From an uncultured Lachnospiraceae bacterium (lineage in GTDB: Bacteria > Bacillota > Clostridia > Lachnospirales > Lachnospiraceae), in the NCBI GenBank assembly GCA_902777355.1, contig CACYTU010000014.1:1-64000 (forward strand): DNA of 64,000 nt, given 5' to 3'. The notes under the pieces were generated by a model, which did not search any database, was not told where the DNA came from, and worked only from the letters and a program-made list of their open reading frames with translations. Within the stretch, counting starts at the first letter, position 1, and every line of letters starts with the position of its first letter. The position numbers and the translations under genes are program-made. This document shows positions 17,539-29,100 of this stretch, piece after piece.

Positions 17539-18074
17539 CAACAGCATGGGGTCTTTACGGGCAAAGCCTGTACGACCTGGCAGTTGAGGAGAAGGCCGAT
17601 GATCAGATCATGAAGGAGCTGGAGGCGGTCCGCGGTATTTTCGCGGAAAACCCCGATTATATCACGCTTCTGTGTGAACCCTCGATCCCCGGCAAGACCC
17701 GCGTTCAGCTGCTGGATGAGGCTTTTGGCGGACAGATCCATCCTTATCTGCTGAATTTCCTCAAGATCCTGGTGGAAAAGGGGATGCTGCGCGGCTTTTC
17801 GACCTGCTGCAGCACCTACCGTTCATCCTACTACAAGGATCACGGAATCTCTGAGGCGACTGTGATCAGCGCCGTCCCGCTCACGGAAGAGCAGGTCAGT
17901 GCCCTGCAGGCGAAACTGGAGAAGATCAGCGGAAAGAAAGTCCTGCTCACCCGAAAGGTGGACAGCAAGGTCCTGGGCGGCCTCTCTGTCGAGATCGACG
18001 GAAAGCTGTTCGACGGCACCGTCGAGGGCAGGCTGGATGAGCTCCGCAGGAAAGTTACGGAAACCGTTCTTTAA
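17535..18074 (+). CDS. atpH: F1Fo ATP synthase subunit delta
   Basis: 179 residues, typical OSCP/delta: helical N-terminal domain (WGLYGQSLYDLAVEE ...), then a C-terminal part ending KVLGGLSVEIDGKLFDGTVEGRL in the family pattern. It links the b stalk to F1. ATGA overlap with atpF suggests coupling. It is followed by a large palindromic element before atpA. Confidence 0.95.
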   Translation: MTTAWGLYGQSLYDLAVEEKADDQIMKELEAVRGIFAENPDYITLLCEPSIPGKTRVQLLDEAFGGQIHPYLLNFLKILVEKGMLRGFSTCCSTYRSSYYKDHGISEATVISAVPLTEEQVSALQAKLEKISGKKVLLTRKVDSKVLGGLSVEIDGKLFDGTVEGRLDELRRKVTETVL

Positions 18075-18178
18075 GGCGCCTGAAAAATATGCCTGCGCGG
18101 ACTTCATGGATGGTCCGCAGCCGGAAAACACATCCGGATGGGCGTCCGGCGTTTTTGAAAAAGACAAAACAGAGTAAG

Positions 18179-18333
18179 GACCTGTCACGAATGAATCTAT
18201 GCATTTTGCTTGCCTGATTTTCCGATTTCTGCGTCAGAAATCCTCGCCGTAGCCCGCTACGGCTGCGTTTTCTTCCTTAAACTCGAAAAATCATTCTGCG
18301 CAAACTACATAGTTGATTTCATGACAGTTCCTA
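18179..18333. repeat. ~155 bp imperfect palindrome inside the atp operon
   Basis: The outer arms pair (AGGACCTGTCACGAA with TTTCATGACAGTTCCT, allowing mismatches). Inner arms on CTGATTTTCCGATTTCTGCG and CGAAAAATCATTCTGCG pair over about 70 bp, and the centre is a perfect GCCGTAGC/GCTACGGC hairpin at 18246-18263. There is no T tract, so it is not a simple terminator. It lies within the transcript between atpH and atpA and could be a palindromic mobile repeat or an mRNA processing/stability structure. Confidence 0.8.
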
Positions 18334-18361
18334 AGATCTATACATATATAGAGGAATAGCA

Positions 18362-19888
18362 ATGGAATTAAAACCAGAGAAGATTTCCCAGGTGATCCGC
18401 AGTCAGATCAAGTATTATGAGAATGCGATCATCCAGAACGAGACCGGCACTGTCCTCACGGTCGGTGACGGTATCGCCAGGGTCAGCGGGCTGGTGAACT
18501 GCATGGCGGGCGAGCTGCTGGAATTTTCGGACGGCACGTTCGGCATGGCGCAGAACCTCGAGGAAAACAGCGTCTCGGCAGTCCTCTTCGGCGAGGACAC
18601 GGGAATCAGTGAGGGACAGACCGTCAAGCGCACGGGCCGTGTCGTCTCAGTTCCCGTAGGCGAGGGCATGATCGGCCGTGTCGTCAACGCGATCGGCCAG
18701 CCGATCGACGGCGCAGGCCCCATCGAGACGACAGAGTTCCGCGCAGTTGAGTCACCCGCACCCGGCATCATTGACCGCCAGCCGGTCAAGGAACCCCTGC
18801 AGACCGGTATCAAGGCCATCGACTCCATGATCCCGATCGGCAGAGGCCAGCGTGAGCTGATTATCGGCGACCGCCAGACAGGCAAGACGACGATCGCCAT
18901 CGACACCATCATCAACCAGAAGGGCAAGGACGTCATCTGCATTTACGTCGCGATCGGCCAGAAGAGATCCACCGTGGCCGGCCTGGTCTCCGACCTGCGC
19001 GCGGCAGATGCCATGAGCTACACCATCGTCGTCGCGGCGACGGCCTCCGAGCCTTCCCCTCTGCAGTTCATCGCTCCCTATTCGGGCTGCGCCATGGGCG
19101 AATATTTCATGAACAAGGGCAAACACGTCCTCATTATCTATGATGACCTGTCCAAGCACGCGGTCGCCTACCGCGCAATCTCCCTGCTGATCAGAAGACC
19201 TCCGGGACGTGAAGCTTATCCCGGCGACGTCTTCTACCTGCACTCGAGACTGCTTGAGCGCGCGGCCAAGCTCTCCGACCAGCTCGGAGGCGGTTCGCTG
19301 ACAGCCCTTCCCATCATCGAGACACAGGCAGGTGACGTCTCGGCCTATATCCCGACCAACGTCATTTCCATTACAGATGGCCAGATCTTCCTTGAGACCG
19401 AGCTTTTCCACTCTGGTATCATGCCTGCCATCAACCCCGGTATCTCCGTATCCCGAGTCGGCGGCAACGCGCAGATCAAGGCTATGAAGAAAGTTGCCGG
19501 TACCCTGAAGCTGGTCTACTCCCAGTACAGAGAGCTGCAGAGTTTCGCTCAGTTCGGTTCCGACCTGGACGAGGACACCAAGTCCCGTCTGGCACAGGGC
19601 GAACGTATCGTGGAAGTCCTCAAGCAGGGCAAGAACGTTCCCTGGCAGGTTGAGAACCAGGTCGCCATCCTGTACGCGACCATCAACGGCATCCTCAAGG
19701 ATGTCGAAGTCAGTGACATCGCGGACTACCAGGATCAGCTGAACAAGCGTCTGACCCAGGATCCCGACGGCATCGCTGTCATGAAGGCGATCCGCGAGAC
19801 CGGCGCCCTGAGTGAAGAAAATGAAGCTATACTGAAATCCGTGCTGGAAGGCTTTACAAAGAACTTCATCGATTCGAAGAAGGCGTAG
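18362..19888 (+). CDS. atpA: F1Fo ATP synthase subunit alpha
   Basis: 508 residues, full length. The non-catalytic nucleotide-binding subunit of F1: Walker [10 protein letters not shown] at about residue 170 and the signature [17 protein letters not shown] near 360. AGAGGA precedes the ATG. The last codons (TCGAAGAAGGCGTAG) are copied once immediately after the stop, giving an 18-bp direct repeat (19871-19906). Confidence 0.98.
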   Translation: MELKPEKISQVIRSQIKYYENAIIQNETGTVLTVGDGIARVSGLVNCMAGELLEFSDGTFGMAQNLEENSVSAVLFGEDTGISEGQTVKRTGRVVSVPVGEGMIGRVVNAIGQPIDGAGPIETTEFRAVESPAPGIIDRQPVKEPLQTGIKAIDSMIPIGRGQRELIIGDRQTGKTTIAIDTIINQKGKDVICIYVAIGQKRSTVAGLVSDLRAADAMSYTIVVAATASEPSPLQFIAPYSGCAMGEYFMNKGKHVLIIYDDLSKHAVAYRAISLLIRRPPGREAYPGDVFYLHSRLLERAAKLSDQLGGGSLTALPIIETQAGDVSAYIPTNVISITDGQIFLETELFHSGIMPAINPGISVSRVGGNAQIKAMKKVAGTLKLVYSQYRELQSFAQFGSDLDEDTKSRLAQGERIVEVLKQGKNVPWQVENQVAILYATINGILKDVEVSDIADYQDQLNKRLTQDPDGIAVMKAIRETGALSEENEAILKSVLEGFTKNFIDSKKA

Positions 19889-19906
19889 ACTCGAAGAAGG
19901 CGTAAG
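19871..19906. repeat. 18 bp duplication spanning the atpA stop
   Basis: GATTCGAAGAAGGCGTAG is followed directly by ACTCGAAGAAGGCGTAAG. The first copy is coding sequence with the stop; the second is outside the gene. Confidence 0.9.
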
Positions 19907-19976
19907 GCCCCTGCATAGGGGAGAAAGGCGGTAACCGCAAAAAGGAACCGCCCATTCCCGATCATGGAGGAAAACT

Positions 19977-20840
19977 ATGGCAGCTGCTAATATGAAGGCA
20001 GTCAAGCTGCGGATCAAGAGTGTGCAGAACACGATGCAGATCACCAAGGCCATGCAGCTGGTTGCGGCGTCCAAGCTCAGAAAAGCCAAGGACAAAGCCA
20101 TGGCCAGCAAACCTTATCTGCGGACGATGAAGGGCACGCTCACAAAGATCGCCAATGAAAACACGGACTTTCAGTCGATTTTTACCAAACCCGGAGCCAG
20201 TGAGAAACGTCTCTTCGTCGTCATCGCGGGTGACAGAGGACTGGCGGGCGGCTACAATGCCAACCTGTTCAAATTTGTGGAAAATGCGGTGGAGGGGCAC
20301 GATTACGCGGTCCTTCCCATCGGTAAAAAGGCGGTGGAATATTTCCGTCACAGAGGCGTGGAAATATTCACGGACGCCTATGAGGAAGTCGCGAAGGTCA
20401 CTATCTCGGACTGCTTCCGCATTGCCAAGTCAGTGTGTGAGGCTTATGAGAAGGGGCAGTTCGGCCACGTGTCCATGTGCTACACCAACTTTATTTCCAT
20501 GATGTCCCAGGTGCCCAAGGCAAGCGCCCTGCTTCCCCTCTCCGATTTCGAAAATCCGGATCTGGACGATATGCCTGAGACGAAGAACATGATTTTGTAT
20601 GAGCCCAACGGCGAAGAGGTCTTCAACACGATCGTTCCCGATTATCTGGCGGGCATCCTGTATACCAGTATCAATGTCTCGGTCGCCAGTGAGCTGGCGG
20701 CACGCCGCACGGCCATGGAGGCCGCGACGGACAACGCGGGTGAGATGATCGAAAAGCTCAGTCTCTTCTACAACCGCGCGAGACAGGCAAGTATCACGCA
20801 GGAGATCACGGAGATTGTGGCCGGCGCAGAGGGATCGTAA
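19977..20840 (+). CDS. atpG: F1Fo ATP synthase subunit gamma
   Basis: 287 residues. The N-terminal helix (KLRIKSVQNTMQITKAMQLVAASKLRKA) and C-terminal helix (MEAATDNAGEMIEKLSLFYNRARQASITQEI) form the coiled-coil rotor shaft within alpha3beta3. GGAGG precedes the ATG. Normal length. Confidence 0.97.
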   Translation: MAAANMKAVKLRIKSVQNTMQITKAMQLVAASKLRKAKDKAMASKPYLRTMKGTLTKIANENTDFQSIFTKPGASEKRLFVVIAGDRGLAGGYNANLFKFVENAVEGHDYAVLPIGKKAVEYFRHRGVEIFTDAYEEVAKVTISDCFRIAKSVCEAYEKGQFGHVSMCYTNFISMMSQVPKASALLPLSDFENPDLDDMPETKNMILYEPNGEEVFNTIVPDYLAGILYTSINVSVASELAARRTAMEAATDNAGEMIEKLSLFYNRARQASITQEITEIVAGAEGS

Positions 20841-20919
20841 AAACCGCAGCTTTGACTTTAGCGAAAAGAAAAAAACGCGAGCCGGCGGGATGCCGGAATC
20901 GATAAACCCTTCCGCATTT

Positions 20920-22373
<1,454 letters not shown>

Positions 22374-22391
22374 GCAAGGAGGAGACTTCCC

Positions 22392-22799
22392 ATGGCAAAT
22401 ACCTTCCATCTGAAGATAGTCACGGTGGACGGTCTCGCTTTCGAAGGGGACGTGCAGAAAGTGACCTTTCGTTCCACGCACGGCGATCTCGCGATCATGG
22501 CGCGGCATATCAACTACTGCACACCGATCGGCATGGGCACCGCCCGCGTCCTTCTGGAGGACGGGACGGAGCGAACCGCGGCCTGTATCGGCGGCATGTG
22601 TTCCATGATGGAAAATGAATGCCACCTGCTTCCCACTACCTGGGAGTGGAGTGAGGAAATTGACGTCGAGCGTGCTGAGGCCGCCAAAGAACGTGCCGAA
22701 GCAGTTCTCCGCGACACAAGGATCTCCGAGGAGACGAGGATCCGCACAGAGGCAAGACTCTACCGTGCGCTCGTCCGCCTCGGCAGCGCAAAACATTAA
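22392..22799 (+). CDS. atpC: F1Fo ATP synthase subunit epsilon
   Basis: 135 residues: N-terminal beta-sandwich (FHLKIVTVDGLAFEGDVQ ... GDLAIMARH) and a two-helix C-terminal domain (RAEAAKERAEAVLR, then TEARLYRALVRLG). It couples rotor to Fo and can inhibit hydrolysis. AAGGAGGAG lies before the ATG. Last gene of the operon; a terminator follows. Confidence 0.96.
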   Translation: MANTFHLKIVTVDGLAFEGDVQKVTFRSTHGDLAIMARHINYCTPIGMGTARVLLEDGTERTAACIGGMCSMMENECHLLPTTWEWSEEIDVERAEAAKERAEAVLRDTRISEETRIRTEARLYRALVRLGSAKH

Positions 22800-22832
22800 A
22801 AAAAGTAAGATCATCAGATACATTAATATCGA

Positions 22833-22867
22833 AGAGCCGGGAGAGTTTTTCTCCTGGCTCTTTTTTT
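22833..22867 (+). terminator. Terminator of the atp operon
   Basis: AGAGCCGGGAGAG / CTCCTGGCTCT stem with a short T-rich loop, followed by seven T. Confidence 0.9.
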
Positions 22868-22868
22868 A

Positions 22869-22984
22869 TCGCAGGGCTGCCGTAAGGTTATCTTTCGCCT
22901 GATGGCGAACGGCAGCCTGGGGGAGGGCAGAGGGCGGCATATGAACTGCATAGCAGTTCATATTGACGCCTCTGCCCCTTTTTT
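22869..22984. repeat. Dispersed palindromic elements A and B
   Basis: Element A (TCGCAGGGCTGCCG ... CGCCTGATGGCGAACGGCAGC, 22869-22919) follows the atp terminator T tract directly; a copy sits in the same place after the tRNA-Gln terminator (54136-54184). Element B (22921-22984) is a long hairpin: GGGCAGAGGGCGGC, ATATGAACTGCATAGCAGTTCATAT, GACGCCTCTGCCC, then T6. A second copy of B is at 31676-31731. The rest of the 321-bp gap to the next gene holds a possible TATAAT near 23051 and little else. Confidence 0.85.
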
Positions 22985-23120
22985 GAACATAAAACGGGGC
23001 AGAATCAGGGTCGGAAAACACTTGGATGATTCCGGAAATTGAAATGTTATAATCGCAGACTAAGGGGAGGACTATGCCCGACCGTAACTGAAATAGTCAC
23101 TATTTTACAAGGAGGAAGAC

Positions 23121-26100
23121 ATGAAACGTCAACAATTGACAGCGATTTTGTTATCGGCTGTCCTGTCTGTTTCTATCTGTCTGCCGCCAGCCGGCATCAC
23201 TGCCTGGGCGGCTGAGGGTATGACAGAGGAGCAAACGACAGAGCAAGTACAGGAAAACGCAGACAACGTTTTACCCGGGGAAAAAGACTCCGGGGAGGAA
23301 GCAGACTCCGTTGAGGAAGTGACCGCCGGCGAAGAAGGAAACGGCGGAGAAGAAATCATATCCGAGGATGCTGCCGCCACAGAAGAAGGCGCCGCAGAGG
23401 AGGAAACCATATCCGAGGATGCCGCCGCCGCAGAAGAAGGCGCCGCAGAGGAGGAAACCATATCCGAGGACCCTGTCTTCGCAGAAGAGGGCGTCGCAGA
23501 GGAGGAAACCATATCCGAGGACGCTGTCTCCAGTGATGAAGGTGACGAAGGAGAAGACACTCATAACGATAATCTCACGGCCTGGGCTGTCGGCCATGAA
23601 AATGAAAAAGGCAATACATGGCAGAATCTGAGCGACTGGGAAGGCTCTGAGAATCTGGAGATTGGTGACTCCTATCGGATTCAGATCGAAGCTGAGACCG
23701 TTGACGGAACTGAACCCACCTTCCAATGGTATCAGAATCACAAGCTGATTGAGGGAGCCACGTCTCCCACTTTTGATGCCGTTATCTACCAGTCGTCATG
23801 GAACTATTTCACCTGCAAGGTGCATGATGATTATGGAAATATGGTGGAGATTTTCTGCCAGATTTACGGAAACGGTAGTGAGGATCAAAACTATGATGAC
23901 AACCTGAAGGCCTGGATCGTCGGTCATGAAGACATGAAAGACGAAGGACAGCAGGCGATCTACGAGTGGGGAGAAGAAACTCCTTACATCGGAGACACCT
24001 TCACTTTGCAGGCAGAAATAGAGATGAAGGACGGAAGTACTCCTTTTGTCCAGTGGTATAAAGATTCTTTGGAAGCCGAAAACATTATTGAGGGCGCGAA
24101 TTCCCTGACTTACGAAGCAGTGCTGTCTTCGGACTCGAACGCCTATGTCTGCTGTATCCAGGATGATTATGGAAATCAGGTGACGATTGAGTGCTATATT
24201 AGTGCACAGATAATGGAAGGCAACCTCAAAGCCTGGGTTGTCGGGCATGAAGATGAAAGAGACAATACATGGCAGAACCTGTCTGACTGGGAAGGTGCCG
24301 ATGGTCTTCGGATCGGAGACAGTTTCACCATTCAGGTTGAAACGGAGACACAGGACGGCAGCCAGCCTTCCTTCCAGTGGTACCGGAATGATGAACTGAT
24401 CGAGGGGGCTGTTTCATCCTCCTTCGAGGCTGTCATGTACCAGCAAGAGTGGAATCAGTTCCTCTGCAAGATCTGGGACACCCGGGGCAATGTGGTGGAG
24501 ATCCTCTGTCAGATCCACGTGGCAGAGGGCACCCAGCTGACTGCGACTCCGATTGGAATCGATAATCCCGGCACTGCGACATTTTCGGATGAAGCCCGCT
24601 GGGTTGCTTTCTCTTTTACTCCTGAAACGGATGGCCACTATACTTTTTACACAGAATCAGATTACAACACACACGCCTATCTCAAGACTGTAGATGGCGA
24701 GGAACTTGGCTATTATGACGATGGAGGGGATGGCGAAAATTTCAAGTTTTCTAATTATCTGTACGCAGGCACAGAGTATGTGCTGGAAGTGGCGGAAATG
24801 AACAGCGAGGACTGCAGCTGTACCGTCTACGTTGAGGAAGGTGAATTCACAGGCGGCGGAGGTGATCCCCAGATCGGCGGAAATCTCGCGGCCTGGCCTG
24901 TAGGCCATGAAGATCAAAAAGGCAATTCTTATCAGAATCTGTGCGACTGGGAAGGTTCTGAGGGTCTGGAGATCGGTGACTCCTATCGGATTCAGATCAT
25001 GGCTGAGACTCTGGACGGAACTGAACCCACCTTCCAGTGGTACCAGAACCGTAAGTTGATCCAGGGAGCCACATCAGCCACTTTTGATGCTGTTATCTAC
25101 CAGTCGTCATGGAACTATTTCACCTGCAAGGTGCGTGATGATTATGGAAATATGGTGGAGATTTTCTGCCAGATTTATGGAAACGGCAGTGAGGATCAAA
25201 ACCACGATGACAACCTGAAGGCATGGATCGTCGGTCATGAAGAGATGAAAGACGAAAGCCAGCAGACAATCGACAACTGGGGGTGGGAAGAAACCCCTTA
25301 CGTCGGAGACACAGTCACACTGCAGGCACAAGCAGAGACGAAGGACGGAAGTACTCCTCTTGTCCAGTGGTATAAAGGTTATGAGAGTGAAGAAAACCTT
25401 ATTGAGGGCGCAAATTCCCTGACTTACGAAGCATTCCTGGATAAGGACTGGAATGTCTATACCTGCTGCATCCAGGATGATTATGGTAATCAGGTGACGC
25501 TGGAGTGCTGCATCAGTGCACAGGTATTGGAAGGCAATCTCAAAGCCTGGGCGGCAGGACATGAAGGGGAAAAAGACTATCCATGGCAGGATATCTACGA
25601 CTGGGAAGATGCCGATGCGCTTCACGTCGGGAGTACTTACAACATTCAGATCCTGACAGAGACGCAGGATGGCAGCGAACCGACATTCCAGTGGTATCAG
25701 GAAGAGGAATTGATCGAAGGAGCGACTTCGTCAGACTTTGAAGCTGTCATGTACCAGGAAGGTCAAAACTGGTTCAGATGTATAGTCACTGACAAATATA
25801 CCAATCAGGTGGAAATCAACTGCTATTTCAACGCTTCTGTCGATTATCGTCAGCTGGCGGTCCCGATCACTGTCGGTACCCCCGGCACAGCTGAGTTCTC
25901 GGAGGAGGCCAGGTGGGTGCCATTCACCTTCACACCGGAGAACAACGGCAAATATGTGTTTTACACAGAATCCGACTACAATACACAGGCATACCTGTAC
26001 GACGGAAATGATCAGGAGATCGGCTGGTATTACGAAGGCGGAGAGGGAAATAATTTCAGGTTCACAGCCAGATTGAATGCCGGGGAGGAGTATCTTCTGA

Positions 26101-29100
26101 ACGTCGCTGAAATGAACAGTGAGGACTGCAGCTGCACTGTGCATGTCGAAGAATATGTCCCCAACATTGTTGGCGGCATGGAACTGTATGGAGACGCATC
26201 CGTAATGGAAGACGGATCCGTCCAGCTGACCCCTGCTGAAGATGGAAAGACAGGAAGTGCATGGCTGGCGGATTCTTATGATACGGAAAACGGGCTGAAA
26301 GTCGATTTCTCCTGGTATACCGAAGGCGACTACTTCGGAGATGGAATGACAATGATGTTTTCCGAGGATACAGGAATTGGATCGGGCGGCGATAACCTCG
26401 GTTTTGTCAGCGGAGCGACAGGAGTCGAATTTGATGGCCGGCAGGATGGAGATCTTGAAGATGGATATTTCTTCAGACATATCGCCATTCTCCAGGGAGA
26501 TGCCTATAATCACACTTCGCGCAGACGGTTTGATCAGGTGGGTGACTCTCAATGGCATGAAACCTCTGTTCTCTATAAGCCGGGATATATGGTCGTCTAT
26601 GTAGACGGAGAAGAAATAGTCCACGCAGTCGACATCAACCTTCCCGATAAGGTATACATCGGCGCATCTGCCGCGAATAGTTTCTGGAATAATCGGCAGA
26701 TGATCAAAAATCTGAGTGTATCTGCAGGCAGCAGCGATTTTCCTGACACGGATGGATGGGAAAACGTAGTTCCTCCTTCCTATAACATCACCTTCAACGC
26801 AGAAGGAGGATATTTTGAAGAGTGGGATGACGAACAGGGGGACAATGTTCAGCTTGCGTCAAAGACGATCACTGTAGACGAAGGGCGCCATTACTATATG
26901 GGATCTTATAAGCCGTCCGTGGCTCCCGAAGGAAAGGTGTTCAGCACCTGGACGACAGAAGGCGATGAGTTTGTGGATCCCGATGGGATGTACGTGGCAG
27001 AAGGCGATATTGAGTATTTCGCAGTCTGGGAAGACGGGGTCACCATTACCTACAATGCAGGGGAAGATGGCTATTATCCTGTAAACCCGCATTGGGATGA
27101 TGATGGAAATGAGATCTATGATCATGTACAGACCAGGACGGAAACGGTACAAAAAAATAGTAATTCCTACTTTAGTGAGTATATAGAAGTTCCCAGCACA
27201 GATACTGATAAAGTCTTCATGGGATGGAGCCTGACTGAAGGTGGAAATCTGATTTACGATGAATACCCGGAAGGATATACCTTAACCGAAGATCTGACTG
27301 TATATGCGGTCTGGGCGGAACCCTGTAGGATTACGTTTGATGCAGGCCAGTACGGCTTTTTTGAAGAGTGGGTATGGAACGAAGAGACGGAAGTGGAAGA
27401 AACCCAACCCGTTGCTACCCGAACATTAACCGTTGGAAAAGGCACAAGATACTGCATGGCTGAAGCAACATCTCCGAATCCGAATGATGATTCCAAAAAG
27501 TTTATCGGATGGAGCCTGACGAGCGACGGGGAACCCCTTTTCGATGACTACTACACGATCACGGAAGATACCTCTTTCTTCGCGGTCTGGGCAGACCCCT
27601 GCACGATTACGTTTGATGCAGGCCAGTACGGACATTTTGAATTGTTTGAATTTAACGAAGAGACGGGAGAGGAAGATATCTTCACGTCCGCTACCCAAAC
27701 ATTAACCTTTGGAAAAGGCGGAAGATTCTCCTGGAATGACGCTCCCGCTCCTGTTCAGGTTGATGATTCCAAAATGCTTATCGGATGGAGCCTGACGAGC
27801 GACGGGGAACCGCTTTCCGATGACTACTACACGATCACGGAAGACACCACCTTCTATGTAGTCTGGGCAGACCCCTGTGTAATCACCTGGGATGCCAATG
27901 GCGGCTACTTTACGGACTGGATAGAGGAAGAAGGCAATTATACTGAGACGCAAATTCCTTCCCGCACAGATAGAATCGGGAAGGGAGTCAAGGTTGTTTT
28001 TGAGAATGTGGGGACACCTTATCCGCCTGATGAGGAGAGTGAATTCCTCGGATGGGCTCTCAGCCCGAAGGGAAAACCGCTTTCAGATCAGTCCAACAAG
28101 ATCACGGAAGATATCACTTTCTATGCAATCTGGAGTAATGGCACTTCCCCCGCTGTGATAGAAATCACAGATGAAAATGTGACGGTCGCGTCCGATGCTC
28201 TCGTGTATAACGGAGAAGAGCAGAAACCTGCTGTCACTGTGACCGTGGACGGAAGCACCCTGACGGAAGGCACAGATTATAGGGTAGAATACAGCAACAA
28301 TATCAATCCCGGAAATGACACCGCGGCTGTGAAAATCATCGGTGAGGGCGATTACACGGGAGAGGTCACAAAGACATTCTCCATCGGCAAGGCCAACCAG
28401 ACCATCACGGCTTCCAACCTGTCCCTGACCTTCCCCAACGGTGGAAAGATCACTGCCTCAGGAAACAAGGGCGCACTCTCCTACACAAGCTCCAACACGT
28501 CGATCGCGGCAGTGGATGCCTCCGGCAATGTCACAGCAAAGGGAGCAGGCAAGGCGACGATCACGATCAAAGCAGCTGAGACAGACTATTATAAAGAGGG
28601 AACGAAGCAGATTACAGTTACCATCGCCAAGGCCAACCAGACCATCACGGCTTCCAACCTGTCCCTGACCTTCCCCAACAAAGGAAAGATCACTGCCTCA
28701 GGCAACAAAGGAACTCTCAGCTACACCAGCTCCAACACGGCAATCGCGGTGGTGGATGCCTCCGGCAATGTAACTGCCAAGGGAGCAGGAAGCGCGAAGA
28801 TTACTATCAAGGCGGCTGCGACATCCAACTACAATGAAGCATCGAAGCAGATCACGGTTACCGTTGCCAAGGCAAACCAGACCATTACGGCCTCCAACCT
28901 GTCCCTGACCTTCCCCAATAAAGGAAAGATCACTGTTTCAGGCAGCAAGGGAACCCTCAGCTACACCAGCTCCAAGACAAGTGTCGCTACGGTGGATGCC
29001 TCCGGCAATGTCACGTCAAAGGGTGCCGGATCCGCGACGATCACGATCAAGGCGGCCGCGACATCCAACTATAATGCGGCGTCGAAGCAGATCACAGTAA

